Source of the DNA: Adhaeribacter terrigena
Lineage (GTDB): Bacteria > Bacteroidota > Bacteroidia > Cytophagales > Hymenobacteraceae
DNA: 64,000 nucleotides
Direction of reading: 5' to 3'
Assembly: GCF_016623615.1 (NCBI RefSeq)
Contig: NZ_JAEHFX010000012.1
Location: 41,770-105,769 of the forward strand
Within the stretch, counting starts at the first letter, position 1, and the number at the start of each line of letters is the position of its first letter. Shown here piece by piece: positions 53,049-62,992 of this stretch. Made by a program: the position numbers and the translations under genes. The notes beneath the pieces were generated by a model that saw nothing but the letters and a program-made list of their open reading frames with translations, did not search any database and was not told the origin of the DNA.

Positions 53049-53070
53049 ACCTTTTATTATTTGCCTGTTT

Positions 53071-54006
53071 ATGCAGAAGGCTACTTTTTCTAAAAAGGAA
53101 ATGCTGTTTTACAACCGGGGTTGCGATGTGTTTCATTTGGATCATGCCAGCAACCGGACTGACTTTTCTGACCTGGCGCCCAACAGTATAATCAGCTCCT
53201 GTTTCACGGCCTACGAAAGCCAGATCCATCCCACCACCGGGCTGGGGGTAAAGTATGTATCGGAAGGCAAGGAAACGTATTGGCTGAAAGGTAAAAAAAG
53301 CGAGGTCACGGCCGGAAAATATTTGCTGATAAATGAATCGGAACCGCGGTTAGACGTGAAAATAAAATGCGCCGAAACCTGGGGCATGTGTGCCAATATT
53401 GAACCCGCGGTTTTAAACGATCTCATCTTTCAGGTACTTTTCCCGAATAAGCTGGACGAAATGAACCAGGTGCAGCAGTATTTATTATCACCCGAACTGC
53501 TGGTGCGGCAGGCAACCGCCAGCGACGAACTCCAACAGTTCCTGAACCGGCTGATCGGATTTGTGGGCACGCATCCGAACGAAAATCCGCCCATTGAACT
53601 CATTTATGAACTGGCTTCTTTGCTGGTGCGTGAAAACCTGCCGTTGATCGGTTCTTACTATAAACTTGGCGCCAGCAAACGCACTACCCGGCAGGAATTA
53701 TTTCAGCGGCTGCTGCAGGGCAAGGAAATGCTGGACGACAGCGTTTTCAGCGAAGTGAATATCGGGCAGGTGGCAGATGAATGTTGTTTGTCGGAATTCC
53801 GGTTTTTCCGCTTATTCAAGCAATGCTTTGAGGTGAGTCCGTATCAGTATCTGTTCCGCCGCCGGATCGAAAAAAGCCTGGAACTGAAAAAGCAGAACCT
53901 GAGCTGGGGGGAGATTGCCTACCAGCTGAATTTTACCGATCTGGCCGCTTTCAGTAAAGGATTTAAGAAAATTACCGGCGTTTCGCCTTCGCAGTACGTG
54001 TTTTAG
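53071..54006 (+). CDS. AraC-family transcriptional regulator
   Basis: A 311-residue regulator. The C-terminal about 100 residues form the paired helix-turn-helix of AraC/XylS proteins (NIGQVADECCLSEFRFFRLF and QNLSWGEIAYQLNFTDLAAF), ending KKITGVSPSQYVF. The N-terminal 200 residues are the sensor part; the effector is unknown. It is the only plus-strand gene in an 18-kb block of minus-strand T9SS genes, divergent from the 1495-aa gene. Control of the secreted proteins is plausible by position but unproven. Confidence 0.9.
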   Translation: MQKATFSKKEMLFYNRGCDVFHLDHASNRTDFSDLAPNSIISSCFTAYESQIHPTTGLGVKYVSEGKETYWLKGKKSEVTAGKYLLINESEPRLDVKIKCAETWGMCANIEPAVLNDLIFQVLFPNKLDEMNQVQQYLLSPELLVRQATASDELQQFLNRLIGFVGTHPNENPPIELIYELASLLVRENLPLIGSYYKLGASKRTTRQELFQRLLQGKEMLDDSVFSEVNIGQVADECCLSEFRFFRLFKQCFEVSPYQYLFRRRIEKSLELKKQNLSWGEIAYQLNFTDLAAFSKGFKKITGVSPSQYVF

Positions 54007-54108
54007 AACAGATTCAGTTTTTTTTATTCTGCTGTAAATTCGGCTAGAACCTTACCTGCGAACTTCCGCCTGCTTAAACAAATTATAATCCTGCACTTCA
54101 TGCTGCGC

Positions 54109-54124
54109 AAAACGCTATGGTTTT
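54109..54124 (+). repeat. AAAAC-N6-GTTTT family element (perfect dyad)
   Basis: It reads AAAACGCTATGGTTTT, then CCTTTC and CAAAACTA. Confidence 0.88.
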
Positions 54125-54147
54125 CCTTTCCAAAACTAAAGGTTGCC

Positions 54148-54162
54148 GAAACGGTATGCTTC
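54148..54162 (+). repeat. AAAAC-N6-GTTTT family element (shortened)
   Basis: It reads GAAACGGTATGCTTC, then AGGACGG and AAAATC. One base is missing in the T-run. Confidence 0.6.
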
Positions 54163-54232
54163 AGGACGGAAAATCTTTTTATAGCATAAGAATCAGTTTT
54201 TCCTGCAAGGCTGTCGCTGACTTTTTGGGGCT

Positions 54233-54248
54233 AAAACCCTACCGTTTA
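54233..54248 (-). repeat. AAAAC-N6-GTTTT family element
   Basis: The plus strand reads AAAACCCTACCGTTTA. Before it lies CTTTTTGGGGCT, the inverted form of the conserved tail. Confidence 0.75.
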
Positions 54249-54324
54249 CCAGGAGCTTGGTAAAATATTAGAAATATAATATTCAAGGCTTCTGAATCTA
54301 AAGTTTCTCTAGAGTTTTCAGGCT

Positions 54325-54340
54325 AAAAAGGATACCATTT
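54325..54340 (-). repeat. Degenerate AAAAC-N6-GTTTT family element
   Basis: The minus strand reads AAATGGTATCCTTTTT, then AGCCTG and AAAACTC. The tail is intact and the core diverged. Confidence 0.5.
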
Positions 54341-54430
54341 CAGCTTCCGTCGCGTTCAGAAAATACGGATTTCTGTGACAAAGTATTTAATAAATTGAAT
54401 ATTTGAACAGTTCCAGGATTCAGGAAATAA

Positions 54431-54464
54431 ATAAAAAAGCCCCGGAAAATTCCCGGGGCCTTAA
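54431..54464 (-). terminator. Intrinsic terminator of the 1738-aa T9SS gene
   Basis: GGCCCCGGGAA/TTCCGGGGCT-type arms, with a T-run on the minus strand, about 20 bp after the stop. Confidence 0.85.
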
Positions 54465-54485
54465 GCATATAGAAACCAAATTAAA

Positions 54486-57400
54486 CTATTCTACAATCAA
54501 TTTCCGGGTGGCAACGTTGCCTTCAGAAGCGATCTTCAGTACATAAATCCCTTTGGCGGTACCACTCAGGTTTAATTGTTGAGTACCTGAATGGTTCGTT
54601 ACAACTTCACGCTTCACCACTCTGCCGGCCAGATCTGTTACTTCAACTGAATAGCTGCCGAGAGAAGCCGGTACTTTCAGGTTGAATAAACCGGCAGACG
54701 GGTTTGGATATACTGCAATATTGTTTTGCAGAATATTTTCTGAAATACCGGTATTCGGGGCAGCAATGCGTACCACATTAATATTGTCGATCAGGTTAGC
54801 AGTTCCGTTTCCGTTATCGTATTCTTCTTTCACATCGCTTTCCAAACCGATCTCGATAGTAGACTGGCTCAGGTAAGAAGTAAGATCTACCTTAATTTTC
54901 TGCCAGTTAATTGGCGTACCGGAGAAAGGCGGGCGGTAAGTAGGGCCTACCTGCGTGCCGTTAACAGTTACCCGGAAGTTCGTATTGGCATTTACACTCC
55001 TGAACAGCTGTTTCAGATCGAAACTCAGGTATAAAGAGTCTTTCGGATTTCCCACGCCAGGAGTAATGCAGAAATAAGCTCCGGCGAAATTATCCGGGTT
55101 AGCCGTCCAGGGATTGGTAGTGCCAACAGGCAGGGTCCAGTTAAAGCTGGCTACACCGTCCATGATGAGGCCTTTGGCAGATCCGGTACCATTGCTGGCG
55201 CCTGTTCCTTCGGTAATTTTTGCCTGTTTACCAACCATAGTTTTCAGCATTGGTAACCCAGTATTGGTTGTTTCGAAATCCAGGGTCACCGGTAGAGTAG
55301 AGAACAAGGCATTCGGGTGGCTTATGGTGTCAGCATCGTTGCTGGCATTTCCATCGTTTGGCATTACCGTTTTCGCAACAATTAAATAAGGACCAGGCAC
55401 ACTCATGTTCGCTTTTGCAGTGAAGGTGTAAGAGGCAGTTGCATTACCCAGCAGAGAACCGGTGAAAGTTTCGGTGGCAATAGTGGTACCGTTTATAGAG
55501 AAGGTAACCGGAACCGAAGTCTGGGTTACTGAACCGAAGTTCTTGATCGTAACAATAATGGTTTCGGCGTTGCTCAGACCGCAACCGGAAGTAGCTGGTC
55601 CGCTGATGGCAATTACGCCGGCATCATCCTGAGCAGTACCGAACTCATACGCGCCTGCATCTGGCGTGGCAACATTGCGTGGGGCGCCGGCAATATCGTC
55701 CGTTACAGTGGCAAGCGGCTGCCCGATATTGTTTATCAGGCCGGAGGTTGGCTGTAAGTTTCCGGTTATCAGATTCGCGTAAGAAGGATCGTCGGAAACG
55801 CTGTTCTGGTCATATGCATTGCTGTTGGCAGCTTTCCAGTCGGCAAGAGTAGCTTTGGCAGTACCTAAGAACCCAATATTTCCGCCAGGTACAAACAGCA
55901 CATTATTGTTGCTTGTAATGCTTGAAGTAGCATTATCGAAGTACAGGGCATACTTGGCTCCGGTTCCGGCAGTGATCGAAACAATGTTGTTTATGAATCT
56001 TGCATTGGTAACCGGGGAATTCTGAAAATAACCGCGTAATGCACCGGTGCTGGCCGCATGGCCCAGGTCAAGGGTGTTGTGATAAATGTGAGCGCCATCG
56101 CTGCCGGAATTATAAACGCCGTAAACAGCACCATTGGTATTGATGTCGTAAACCAGGTTATTTTTAATAATATTTTCAAACCCGGCCGGGGCATCTGAAT
56201 TGAAGATGTATATACCGTAAACTGCGCCGTTTTTTGTAGTAGCAGCAATATGCGAGTTATGGATCCGGTTTTTACTGATGATAGTAGCGGTAGAGTTGTC
56301 GGTTAAATAAATACCAATTGTAGGGTTCGATACCAAATTGCGGACAGGTCGGGAAATATCATTGCCTTCAATCAGGGTGCCTTTCGCAACTGATATCATA
56401 ATACCAGTAGCGTAGAAGTCTTTGATCGAGTTGTTTACAAAGCGGTTCTGGCTATTCACATTGGCATTGCTGTTCAGGTGTATGCCTTTGTAACCGCCGA
56501 TGATGGTGTTGCCGGAAAACGTGTTATTATTACCGGTATTGCCGGGCAATGCTACCAGCGTATTGGAATTCGTAAAAACAATACCAACAGAATTGTTTTC
56601 GGAGGTGTTGGTAGCAGCAATGGTAACAGTATTGTTGGTGATTGCATTATTATCGGCTCCGTTAGTCAGCTGAATACCCCAGCCGTAAGTAGCGTCAGAT
56701 GCTTCTACCTGGAAATTGTTTATGGTTACGAAATCAGTACCGTCCAGGCGGATCACAGGTCGGTTAGAAGTGGTAGAAGCAAAACTGATCGTATTGCCAT
56801 TCCCTTCGAACCTGACAGTGTTTACTGCATTCGTTCCCGGAAGCGTTCCCAGGTTTAACTGTTCCATGTAAGGACCGGTTCCGGCTACTACATTGAAGAT
56901 TACCGGGGCAGAGATTCCGCAGGAAGTAAGGTTTTGCACGGCGGCTGTAATGGACTGGTAATTGGTGGCAGAAACCGGGCTGTTCTTATCGATGGTATAG
57001 GTTCCGGCAAGCGGTATGCAGGAAGTTCCGTTCAGCGTAAAGCAATCGTTTGAAGTATTGCCATCGGTTTGCCCGTTTGGCGTAGCCGTACATACCTCTA
57101 AAGTAAAGGGGCCTGCAACGAAGGTATAATTGCCAATGGTTACCGAAGTAGATGTTCCCGGAGCCAGGTTACCTGTCCAGGTGTAAGGCGTCTGGGCAAC
57201 GGTGTTCACTGTCCAGGCTATGGAAGCAGTGGTTAAAGGTGTGGTGCCAAAGTTTTTAATTACAATTTCTACAGTGCTTGAGCCCGGGGCTACGGCCAGG
57301 GCTGGCGTAATGACAGAAGTTACTCCGGCATCGTTGGTTGTAGGGGAGTTAAATTCGTATGCACCAGCATCAGGGGTAGTTGTGTTGCGGGCCGCACCGG

Positions 57401-59702
57401 TAATGTCGTCGGTAACTGCAGCAATTGGCTGGCCGATATTATTAATGGTAGAATTGCCTGGCTGCAGATTGCCGGCAGTAATATTCACAAAGTTCGGATT
57501 GGCAGATAAACTGTTCTGATCGTAAGCGCCACCGCCTACAGCTTTCCAGTCAGCCAGGGTTGATCTGTCAGTTCCGGCAAAACTCCCGAAGTTGCCATTG
57601 GGAATATGTAATACGTTGTTGTTGCTGGTTATTACTGAAAGGGGAGCTTCGAAATAGAGCGCGTGTTTAGTACCGGTTCCGGCAGAAATGCTAATAATAT
57701 TATTGATGAACCGGATGTTTGAAGCCGTATTTATCTGGTAAAAACCGCGTAAATTACCGGTATTTGCGGCATTGTCTAAATTAACGGTATTGTAGTAAAA
57801 ATGTGCTCCGTCGCTGCCACTATTATACAAGGCATAAATAGCACCAGTATTGTTGATGTTGTAGGTCAGGTTGTTTTTAATTACGTTTTCAGAACCGGCC
57901 GGGGCATCTGAGTTTTGAATATGGATCCCATAAACATCGGTACTTAGTACGGTTCCGGTTGCGGCATCGTGTGTATTGTGTACCCGGTTTTTATTAATGG
58001 TGGTTAACTGTGAATTGCCGGATACACTAATGCCGTAAAATTCGCTTCCCAGGTTCCGGGTCGGACGGCTGATGTCATTTCCTTCTACCAGGGTGCCTTT
58101 TGCTGCTTTCACCCAAATACCATAAGAAATAAAATCTTTGATGGTATTGTTTCTGATCTGGTTATTGCTGGTTGCAGTAAGTACACTGTTCAGGTAAATT
58201 CCAACAAAACCGCCGGTAATGGTGTTGCCGGAGATGATATTGTTGTTGCCGGTGTTGCCGCCGGTTGCACTATTAGTGCTGTTCGTAAAGAAGATGCCGG
58301 TATTGGCTGCATCCAGTAGGGCATTAGAAGCAACGGTAATGGTGTTGTTGCTGATGGTATTGTTATCGGCGCCGTTCGTGATGTGAATTCCCCAGCCAAA
58401 ACCAGAATCCGAGGCTTCGATCTGGAGATCTTTTAACGTAATGAAGTCAGCGCCATCCAGACGAATAGTTGGGCGGTTGTTTGCGTTACCTGTAAAGCTG
58501 ATCTTATTACTGTTTCCATTAAAGGTAATGGTATTGGTTGTGCTGGCGCCCGGAACAGGCGTGAAAATAACCTGTTCGTTATAAGGGCCTGAACCGGAAA
58601 CTACGTTAACCGTAACCGGGCCCGAAACCCCTTTGCAGGTAACATCTGAAACAAAAGTTGCAAAAGACTGATAGTTGGTAGTTGAAACGGGGCTGTTCTT
58701 ATCGATGGTGAAGGTGCCACTCAGGGGAGCAACAGTAGTAGTTACCTGCACACTGCCAGATGGAGCTGTATTGGTTCCGCAACTAACATTTACGCGGTAA
58801 AAGGTAGTAGCAGTTTGTGAAGTCGTGTAACGGTCGGTGGTTGCGCCTGTTATATCGGTCCAGGTAGTTCCGTTCGGAGAAGATTGCCACTGATACGTTA
58901 AACCCGATGCAACAGTGGAGCCGGTAACGCTAAGTTCAAAAGGCACGCCAACGCAAGTTGTGGCCGCTGAACTTACTGCACTGCCAGCTGTTGGCGTACC
59001 GCTGCAGGCCGGGAATGGGGTAATATCAATGCCGAAATTCGGCCAGCCATTTGTATCCTGGGTGCCGCTGGTAGCAGCAGTACTAGATGCGAAAATCTTT
59101 TTATGAGCCGGTACTACGCCGGAGCTTGTGGAATGTACGCTGATGCCAGTATTGAAAGAGCCGATCTGCACTTCAACGATTAGGGTGCGGGTATTGTCGT
59201 AGTTGAAGGGCGTATCCAGATCGATGAAGAACCAGCCTCCAGCCGTTGCATGACCGGTAAGAGTTAGCGAAGCGCTGTTTTTTACCTGCGTAAGGCCGGT
59301 AAAAAAATCGAGGCTGTTGCTTCCGGGAAAAACAGTTGCCTGCGTCTGGCCCATGAATACCTTGAAATTGGTAAATGTGCCTGAAGCGCCTGCTGTAGTA
59401 TTCCGGAAGTAGATCCGGCTGATGGTGCCGGGAGTTGTTGCAGGGCTGAAATCGCCAGGGAGGTAGAAAAACTGCGTTTTTAAAGCATTTGGGTTATTAA
59501 AGAGATTAAGAGTGGTTCCGGTACCAGCGCCTTTGCTGTAACCAGGTGTCTGAGCCTGGGTTTGGGGCATGCCTGATAGCAGGAATACTGCAAGCCAAAA
59601 GCAAAGCAGTAGAAAGTTGCCTGGCTTTCTGCTGAAAGCATGAGGCGAGGCCAGTTTACCGGAGAGGAAGGAAACTAACCTTGTTTTGATCTGGGTATTC
59701 AT
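54486..59702 (-). CDS. Very large secreted T9SS type A protein with duplicated beta-helix
   Basis: A 1738-residue protein with a long signal region (1-51, ending QTQAQ). An N-terminal beta domain and an Ig-like domain (LTYQWQSSPNGTTWTDITG) come first. Two long units follow (about 330-900 and 900-1470). Each opens with GTYTIDKNSPVSATNYQS-type sequence and has right-handed parallel beta-helix repeats full of Asn and Thr (NGADNNTISNNTITV, GNNNIISGNTITGGFVGI). Each closes with a CARDB-like domain. A concanavalin-like domain precedes the type A sorting signal (about 1650-1738). Beta-helix plus T9SS suggests a polysaccharide-binding or -degrading surface protein, which is inference. Confidence 0.9.
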   Translation of the reverse strand: MNTQIKTRLVSFLSGKLASPHAFSRKPGNFLLLCFWLAVFLLSGMPQTQAQTPGYSKGAGTGTTLNLFNNPNALKTQFFYLPGDFSPATTPGTISRIYFRNTTAGASGTFTNFKVFMGQTQATVFPGSNSLDFFTGLTQVKNSASLTLTGHATAGGWFFIDLDTPFNYDNTRTLIVEVQIGSFNTGISVHSTSSGVVPAHKKIFASSTAATSGTQDTNGWPNFGIDITPFPACSGTPTAGSAVSSAATTCVGVPFELSVTGSTVASGLTYQWQSSPNGTTWTDITGATTDRYTTSQTATTFYRVNVSCGTNTAPSGSVQVTTTVAPLSGTFTIDKNSPVSTTNYQSFATFVSDVTCKGVSGPVTVNVVSGSGPYNEQVIFTPVPGASTTNTITFNGNSNKISFTGNANNRPTIRLDGADFITLKDLQIEASDSGFGWGIHITNGADNNTISNNTITVASNALLDAANTGIFFTNSTNSATGGNTGNNNIISGNTITGGFVGIYLNSVLTATSNNQIRNNTIKDFISYGIWVKAAKGTLVEGNDISRPTRNLGSEFYGISVSGNSQLTTINKNRVHNTHDAATGTVLSTDVYGIHIQNSDAPAGSENVIKNNLTYNINNTGAIYALYNSGSDGAHFYYNTVNLDNAANTGNLRGFYQINTASNIRFINNIISISAGTGTKHALYFEAPLSVITSNNNVLHIPNGNFGSFAGTDRSTLADWKAVGGGAYDQNSLSANPNFVNITAGNLQPGNSTINNIGQPIAAVTDDITGAARNTTTPDAGAYEFNSPTTNDAGVTSVITPALAVAPGSSTVEIVIKNFGTTPLTTASIAWTVNTVAQTPYTWTGNLAPGTSTSVTIGNYTFVAGPFTLEVCTATPNGQTDGNTSNDCFTLNGTSCIPLAGTYTIDKNSPVSATNYQSITAAVQNLTSCGISAPVIFNVVAGTGPYMEQLNLGTLPGTNAVNTVRFEGNGNTISFASTTSNRPVIRLDGTDFVTINNFQVEASDATYGWGIQLTNGADNNAITNNTVTIAATNTSENNSVGIVFTNSNTLVALPGNTGNNNTFSGNTIIGGYKGIHLNSNANVNSQNRFVNNSIKDFYATGIMISVAKGTLIEGNDISRPVRNLVSNPTIGIYLTDNSTATIISKNRIHNSHIAATTKNGAVYGIYIFNSDAPAGFENIIKNNLVYDINTNGAVYGVYNSGSDGAHIYHNTLDLGHAASTGALRGYFQNSPVTNARFINNIVSITAGTGAKYALYFDNATSSITSNNNVLFVPGGNIGFLGTAKATLADWKAANSNAYDQNSVSDDPSYANLITGNLQPTSGLINNIGQPLATVTDDIAGAPRNVATPDAGAYEFGTAQDDAGVIAISGPATSGCGLSNAETIIVTIKNFGSVTQTSVPVTFSINGTTIATETFTGSLLGNATASYTFTAKANMSVPGPYLIVAKTVMPNDGNASNDADTISHPNALFSTLPVTLDFETTNTGLPMLKTMVGKQAKITEGTGASNGTGSAKGLIMDGVASFNWTLPVGTTNPWTANPDNFAGAYFCITPGVGNPKDSLYLSFDLKQLFRSVNANTNFRVTVNGTQVGPTYRPPFSGTPINWQKIKVDLTSYLSQSTIEIGLESDVKEEYDNGNGTANLIDNINVVRIAAPNTGISENILQNNIAVYPNPSAGLFNLKVPASLGSYSVEVTDLAGRVVKREVVTNHSGTQQLNLSGTAKGIYVLKIASEGNVATRKLIVE

Positions 59703-60126
59703 GTAATAAATAGGAAAAAATTAAAAATTTCTTAGTGAGTTTGTTTTTGAAAAAAAATGCAGGGTATCTTGTTGATTTACAGAGGTTATTACTTCGAAAT
59801 ATACCTTCTTTTACTAAGTGTTTATTCAGGATGGGTATGAACGACCTTTTTGTTTCCATAAACATCAGGAAGCATGAAAAATAATTGCCGAATTTGGTTT
59901 TCGGAGCAGTGATTACCCGGATTTATACAGGTAAAACAAACCAATTTTCGGAGCGGGAAACGCCGGGTTGAATCAGAAATTAAGGCAATGATCTGCCTCC
60001 TGACTTCAATTAACAGCGAAGCGTTTAGGAGGGGCGGAATTGGCTGATCGAACAGTTTTTAAGACTAAATGAATAGCGTTTCTTGTAAAGCGGGTATTTT
60101 GGGAGCAAAAAGGGTACTCCTAAAAC

Positions 60127-60162
60127 AAAAAAAAGCCCCGAAAGTATCTTCGGGGCTTTTGA
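60127..60162 (-). terminator. Intrinsic terminator of the 899-aa T9SS gene
   Basis: An AAAAGCCCCGAA/TTCGGGGCTTTT stem with a T-run on the minus strand. The same terminator, nearly base for base, ends the next paralogue at 63529. Confidence 0.88.
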
Positions 60163-60174
60163 GTTTTGGAAACT

Positions 60175-60190
60175 AAAACGATAGCGTTTT
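60175..60190 (-). repeat. AAAAC-N6-GTTTT family element (perfect dyad)
   Basis: It reads AAAACGATAGCGTTTT on the plus strand. On the minus strand it follows the stop of the 899-aa gene and precedes its terminator. It is duplicated at 63578. Confidence 0.88.
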
Positions 60191-60214
60191 TTGCTTTAAG
60201 GTTTACTTTATGAA

Positions 60215-62914
60215 TTATTCCACGATCAGCTTGCGGGTAGCTACGTTTCCTTCGGAAGCGATCTTGAGGATGTAGATCCCTTTGGCTGTGCCGTTCAGGT
60301 TCAGTTGGGTTGTACCAGCATTGTTGGTTACGGTCTGCTGTTTTACCAGTTTGCCCGTCAGGTCCGTTACTTCTACTGCATAATCTCTAATAGTAGTTGG
60401 TATTTGCAGGTTGAATAAACCGGTAGAAGGGTTCGGGAATACTATCAGGTTGCTTTGCAGGATGTTTTCGGAAATACCTACGCACGTAGAGCAGGCAACG
60501 CGTACGATCTGGATATTATCGATCACGTTGGCTGTGCCGGTGCCGTTGGCATATTCTTCTTTCACGTTGCTTTCCAGGCCGATCTGAATGGTGCCTTTGT
60601 TTTTATACGGGGTCAGGTTTACTTTAATGGTTTTCCAGGGGGCCGGTATGCCGGCAGGGTAGCCACCAAAAGGAGGCCAGTAGGTCTGGCCTACCTGGTT
60701 GCCGTTTACCGTAACCCGGAAGTTGGTGTTGAACATGGAGGTTTTGTACAGCTGTTTCAGGTCGAAGGTAAGGATCAGGGAATCTGTGCCAACTTGGATA
60801 GGGGTCAGGCAAATGTAAATTCCGGATAAGTTATCTTCGTTGTTTATAAAGGGATCTATGCCTATCGGATCTACCCATTTAGAATGGTTTATGCCGTCCA
60901 TGATCAGGCCTTTTCCGGCTCTACCGGTGCCGGCTACTTCGTTAATGGCAGATTTTGGCCGGGTAACGATGCGGGCGGCAATCATGCTGGTAGGCGGGGT
61001 TTCAAAATCGAGGGTAACAGGCAGGGCGTTGAACAAGGTATTGGTTACGTTATATATAACCGTGTTATTGGTCATGTCCGGATCTATTCCGGCATTGTTT
61101 ACAATGCGCACTTCAATGCTGTGCGGGCCGGCAGCCGAAAGGTCGGCCGTTTGGGTGAAGGTGAATTTTTTAGGTACGTCAGGCATTAGAGGTGTGCTGG
61201 TAGCCGCTGTTGTCCAGGCGCCGCCGTCAACCCTGAATTGCAGGTGATAATTGCTTATAGCAATGCTACCCAGGTTCTCGATCATAACTTCTACTTTTTC
61301 GCTGTTACTGAAACCACAGACCTGGCTAAGCGGCTCAAAGGAATAAATAGAAAGGTTATGGGTATTATCAGCAATGCGCACATCATCGAAGGCAAAACCA
61401 TCATGAGCAGACCAGGTATTGGAGCCAAAGGCCACACGCAGCATTACGGCTGGTTGCCCGGATAAGCCGGTAAGTCTGTGTTTTACTTTCACCCAGCCAT
61501 TGCTGCCCGGTGGTGTTGGATTTGAGCCGGCTCCGCCCGACCAGCCTTGTTGCTGGCCTCCCGGGTTACCGGAAATGGTGCCGGAGTTATACCAGTTATT
61601 AGGCTGGCCCATGGTGCCAATGGTTTGCCAGGTAGCGCCGCCGTCAATAGAAGATTGCAGCACAGCACCGGCTACGGCCGCTTCAGAAGCCCACCAAACT
61701 TTCATTTCAAGGTCAGGATCGGCGCTTGTTAAGGCAGAGAAGTTGAAGCACGGGCTCGTTACCCAGGAGTTTTCAAGTGTATTATGATTCCCGGTCAGTC
61801 TGGTAACCCAGGCATTTACGCCGGAAGCCGCGCCCTGAATGATCTGCTTGGCTGGCGTGCCTAAAACCCAGGAAGAATTGGTGCCGCCTGCGCGCCAGCC
61901 GCCCTGGCCGTTTTCAAAGTTCTGGCTGTAAGGAAAAGTTGAAATAAGCGGAACCGAAGTAATGCTGGTAGTTGCCGTATTGTTGCTCGGGTCGCTGTCG
62001 CCGGTTAATAAAGTGGTAGCCGTAATAGTATAAGACCCAGCCGTAGACAGGTTTGCTGTTTGCAGGAAGCAGTAGGTATACGTGTCAAACGGCGCAATCG
62101 TATCTGTTACGGTTTCGGTAACTACCGGGCCGCTGCCAACCTGGTAACTTACCGGGAAATTGCTTTGTGCGGCAAGGCCTCTGTTGGTAATGGTCACGCA
62201 AACGGTTTCGGCAGCTGAAAGCAAACAGCCGGAAACCGGTGAGATGAAGGAAGTTAATTCTAAATCTAAACCCGACATTTCAGTTAAAAGTACGTCGTCT
62301 AAAGCAAACCCTCCCAGGTTTACACCGGGATCGGAGGCGAACGCGATACGAAGCCTGACATTGGTCTGACCTCCCAGGCCTGTAAGCGCGTGTTTGGCCA
62401 ATACCCAGCCCCCGCTGCCGGTTGAGCCGCTTCCACTCCAGCCAGTAAGCTGGCCGCCCGGGAAACTACTTATGCCACTGTTGTTGTACCAATTATTGGG
62501 GGCGCCAACCGTGCCGACAGTCTGCCAGGTTAAGCCATTATCTATAGAAGACTGCAAAACAGCGCCATCCCAATTGTGTTCGGTTTGCCAGAAAATTTTT
62601 GCCGAAAAAATGGGCGCTACCACGCTCGCGAAGTTGAAGCAGGGGCTCATCACGTATGAATCTTCCCCACTGTTATGATTTCCGATTAAGTTGGTTGCCC
62701 AGGCTTTAGTACCCGAGGCAGCGCCGGTAATACCAGGTTTGGAGGGGGTGCCCCAGGCCCAGGAAGAGTTCGTTCCGCCGCTGGTCCAGTTGCCGTTGCC
62801 GGCTTCAAAATTTTCGAAATAAGGAAAAGTGGAAATAGGAGTAGTGCAGGCTTGCCCCCAGGCTCGCCCTGCTAAAATCAAGATAAGCAGCGAAAGCGGT
62901 ATTAGTTTTTTCAT
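60215..62914 (-). CDS. Secreted T9SS type A protein with two MAM-like repeats
   Basis: An 899-residue paralogue of the 1495-aa protein. Signal peptide 1-20 (ending GRAWGQ). MAM-like modules start near residues 22 and 323 (STFPYFENFEAGNGNW; SYSQNFENGQ-type). CARDB-like domains lie between them (TVCVTITNRGLAAQSNFPVSY). A beta-sandwich (about 628-805) leads to the sorting domain (about 812-899; IVFPNPSTGLFNLQIP, GIYILKIASEGNVATRKLIV). The last 85 residues are almost the same as in the gene at 63617. Role as surface adhesin is inferred. Confidence 0.9.
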   Translation of the reverse strand: MKKLIPLSLLILILAGRAWGQACTTPISTFPYFENFEAGNGNWTSGGTNSSWAWGTPSKPGITGAASGTKAWATNLIGNHNSGEDSYVMSPCFNFASVVAPIFSAKIFWQTEHNWDGAVLQSSIDNGLTWQTVGTVGAPNNWYNNSGISSFPGGQLTGWSGSGSTGSGGWVLAKHALTGLGGQTNVRLRIAFASDPGVNLGGFALDDVLLTEMSGLDLELTSFISPVSGCLLSAAETVCVTITNRGLAAQSNFPVSYQVGSGPVVTETVTDTIAPFDTYTYCFLQTANLSTAGSYTITATTLLTGDSDPSNNTATTSITSVPLISTFPYSQNFENGQGGWRAGGTNSSWVLGTPAKQIIQGAASGVNAWVTRLTGNHNTLENSWVTSPCFNFSALTSADPDLEMKVWWASEAAVAGAVLQSSIDGGATWQTIGTMGQPNNWYNSGTISGNPGGQQQGWSGGAGSNPTPPGSNGWVKVKHRLTGLSGQPAVMLRVAFGSNTWSAHDGFAFDDVRIADNTHNLSIYSFEPLSQVCGFSNSEKVEVMIENLGSIAISNYHLQFRVDGGAWTTAATSTPLMPDVPKKFTFTQTADLSAAGPHSIEVRIVNNAGIDPDMTNNTVIYNVTNTLFNALPVTLDFETPPTSMIAARIVTRPKSAINEVAGTGRAGKGLIMDGINHSKWVDPIGIDPFINNEDNLSGIYICLTPIQVGTDSLILTFDLKQLYKTSMFNTNFRVTVNGNQVGQTYWPPFGGYPAGIPAPWKTIKVNLTPYKNKGTIQIGLESNVKEEYANGTGTANVIDNIQIVRVACSTCVGISENILQSNLIVFPNPSTGLFNLQIPTTIRDYAVEVTDLTGKLVKQQTVTNNAGTTQLNLNGTAKGIYILKIASEGNVATRKLIVE

Positions 62915-62984
62915 ATGCAGCAGGTTTAAAAGCAGCGTAATATGGTGTTAGGTCGCTAAATTTATAGATAAATCTAGTATTATC

Positions 62985-62992
62985 AAATATAA
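62985..62992 (-). promoter_or_regulatory. -7 box (TATATTTG) for the 899-aa T9SS gene
   Basis: The minus strand reads TATATTTG, about 70 bp before the start. No clear -33 TTTG. Confidence 0.5.

Larger units (their letters stand above)
52798..53070. other. Intergenic region between the T9SS gene and AraC regulator
   Basis: No gene. It contains one family element (52878-52893) and the divergent control region, including the AraC-gene -7 box. Confidence 0.5.
54007..54485. other. Gene-free gap with a cluster of four family elements
   Basis: No gene. Four family elements lie in about 240 bp (54109, 54148, 54233, 54325), the densest cluster in the window, followed by a terminator at 54431. Confidence 0.6.
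59703..60214. other. Intergenic region between two T9SS genes
   Basis: No gene. There is a direct repeat of TTTTCGGAGC (about 59900 and 59952). A degenerate family element (about 60068), a terminator and a perfect-dyad element (60175) lie near the right end. Confidence 0.5.
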
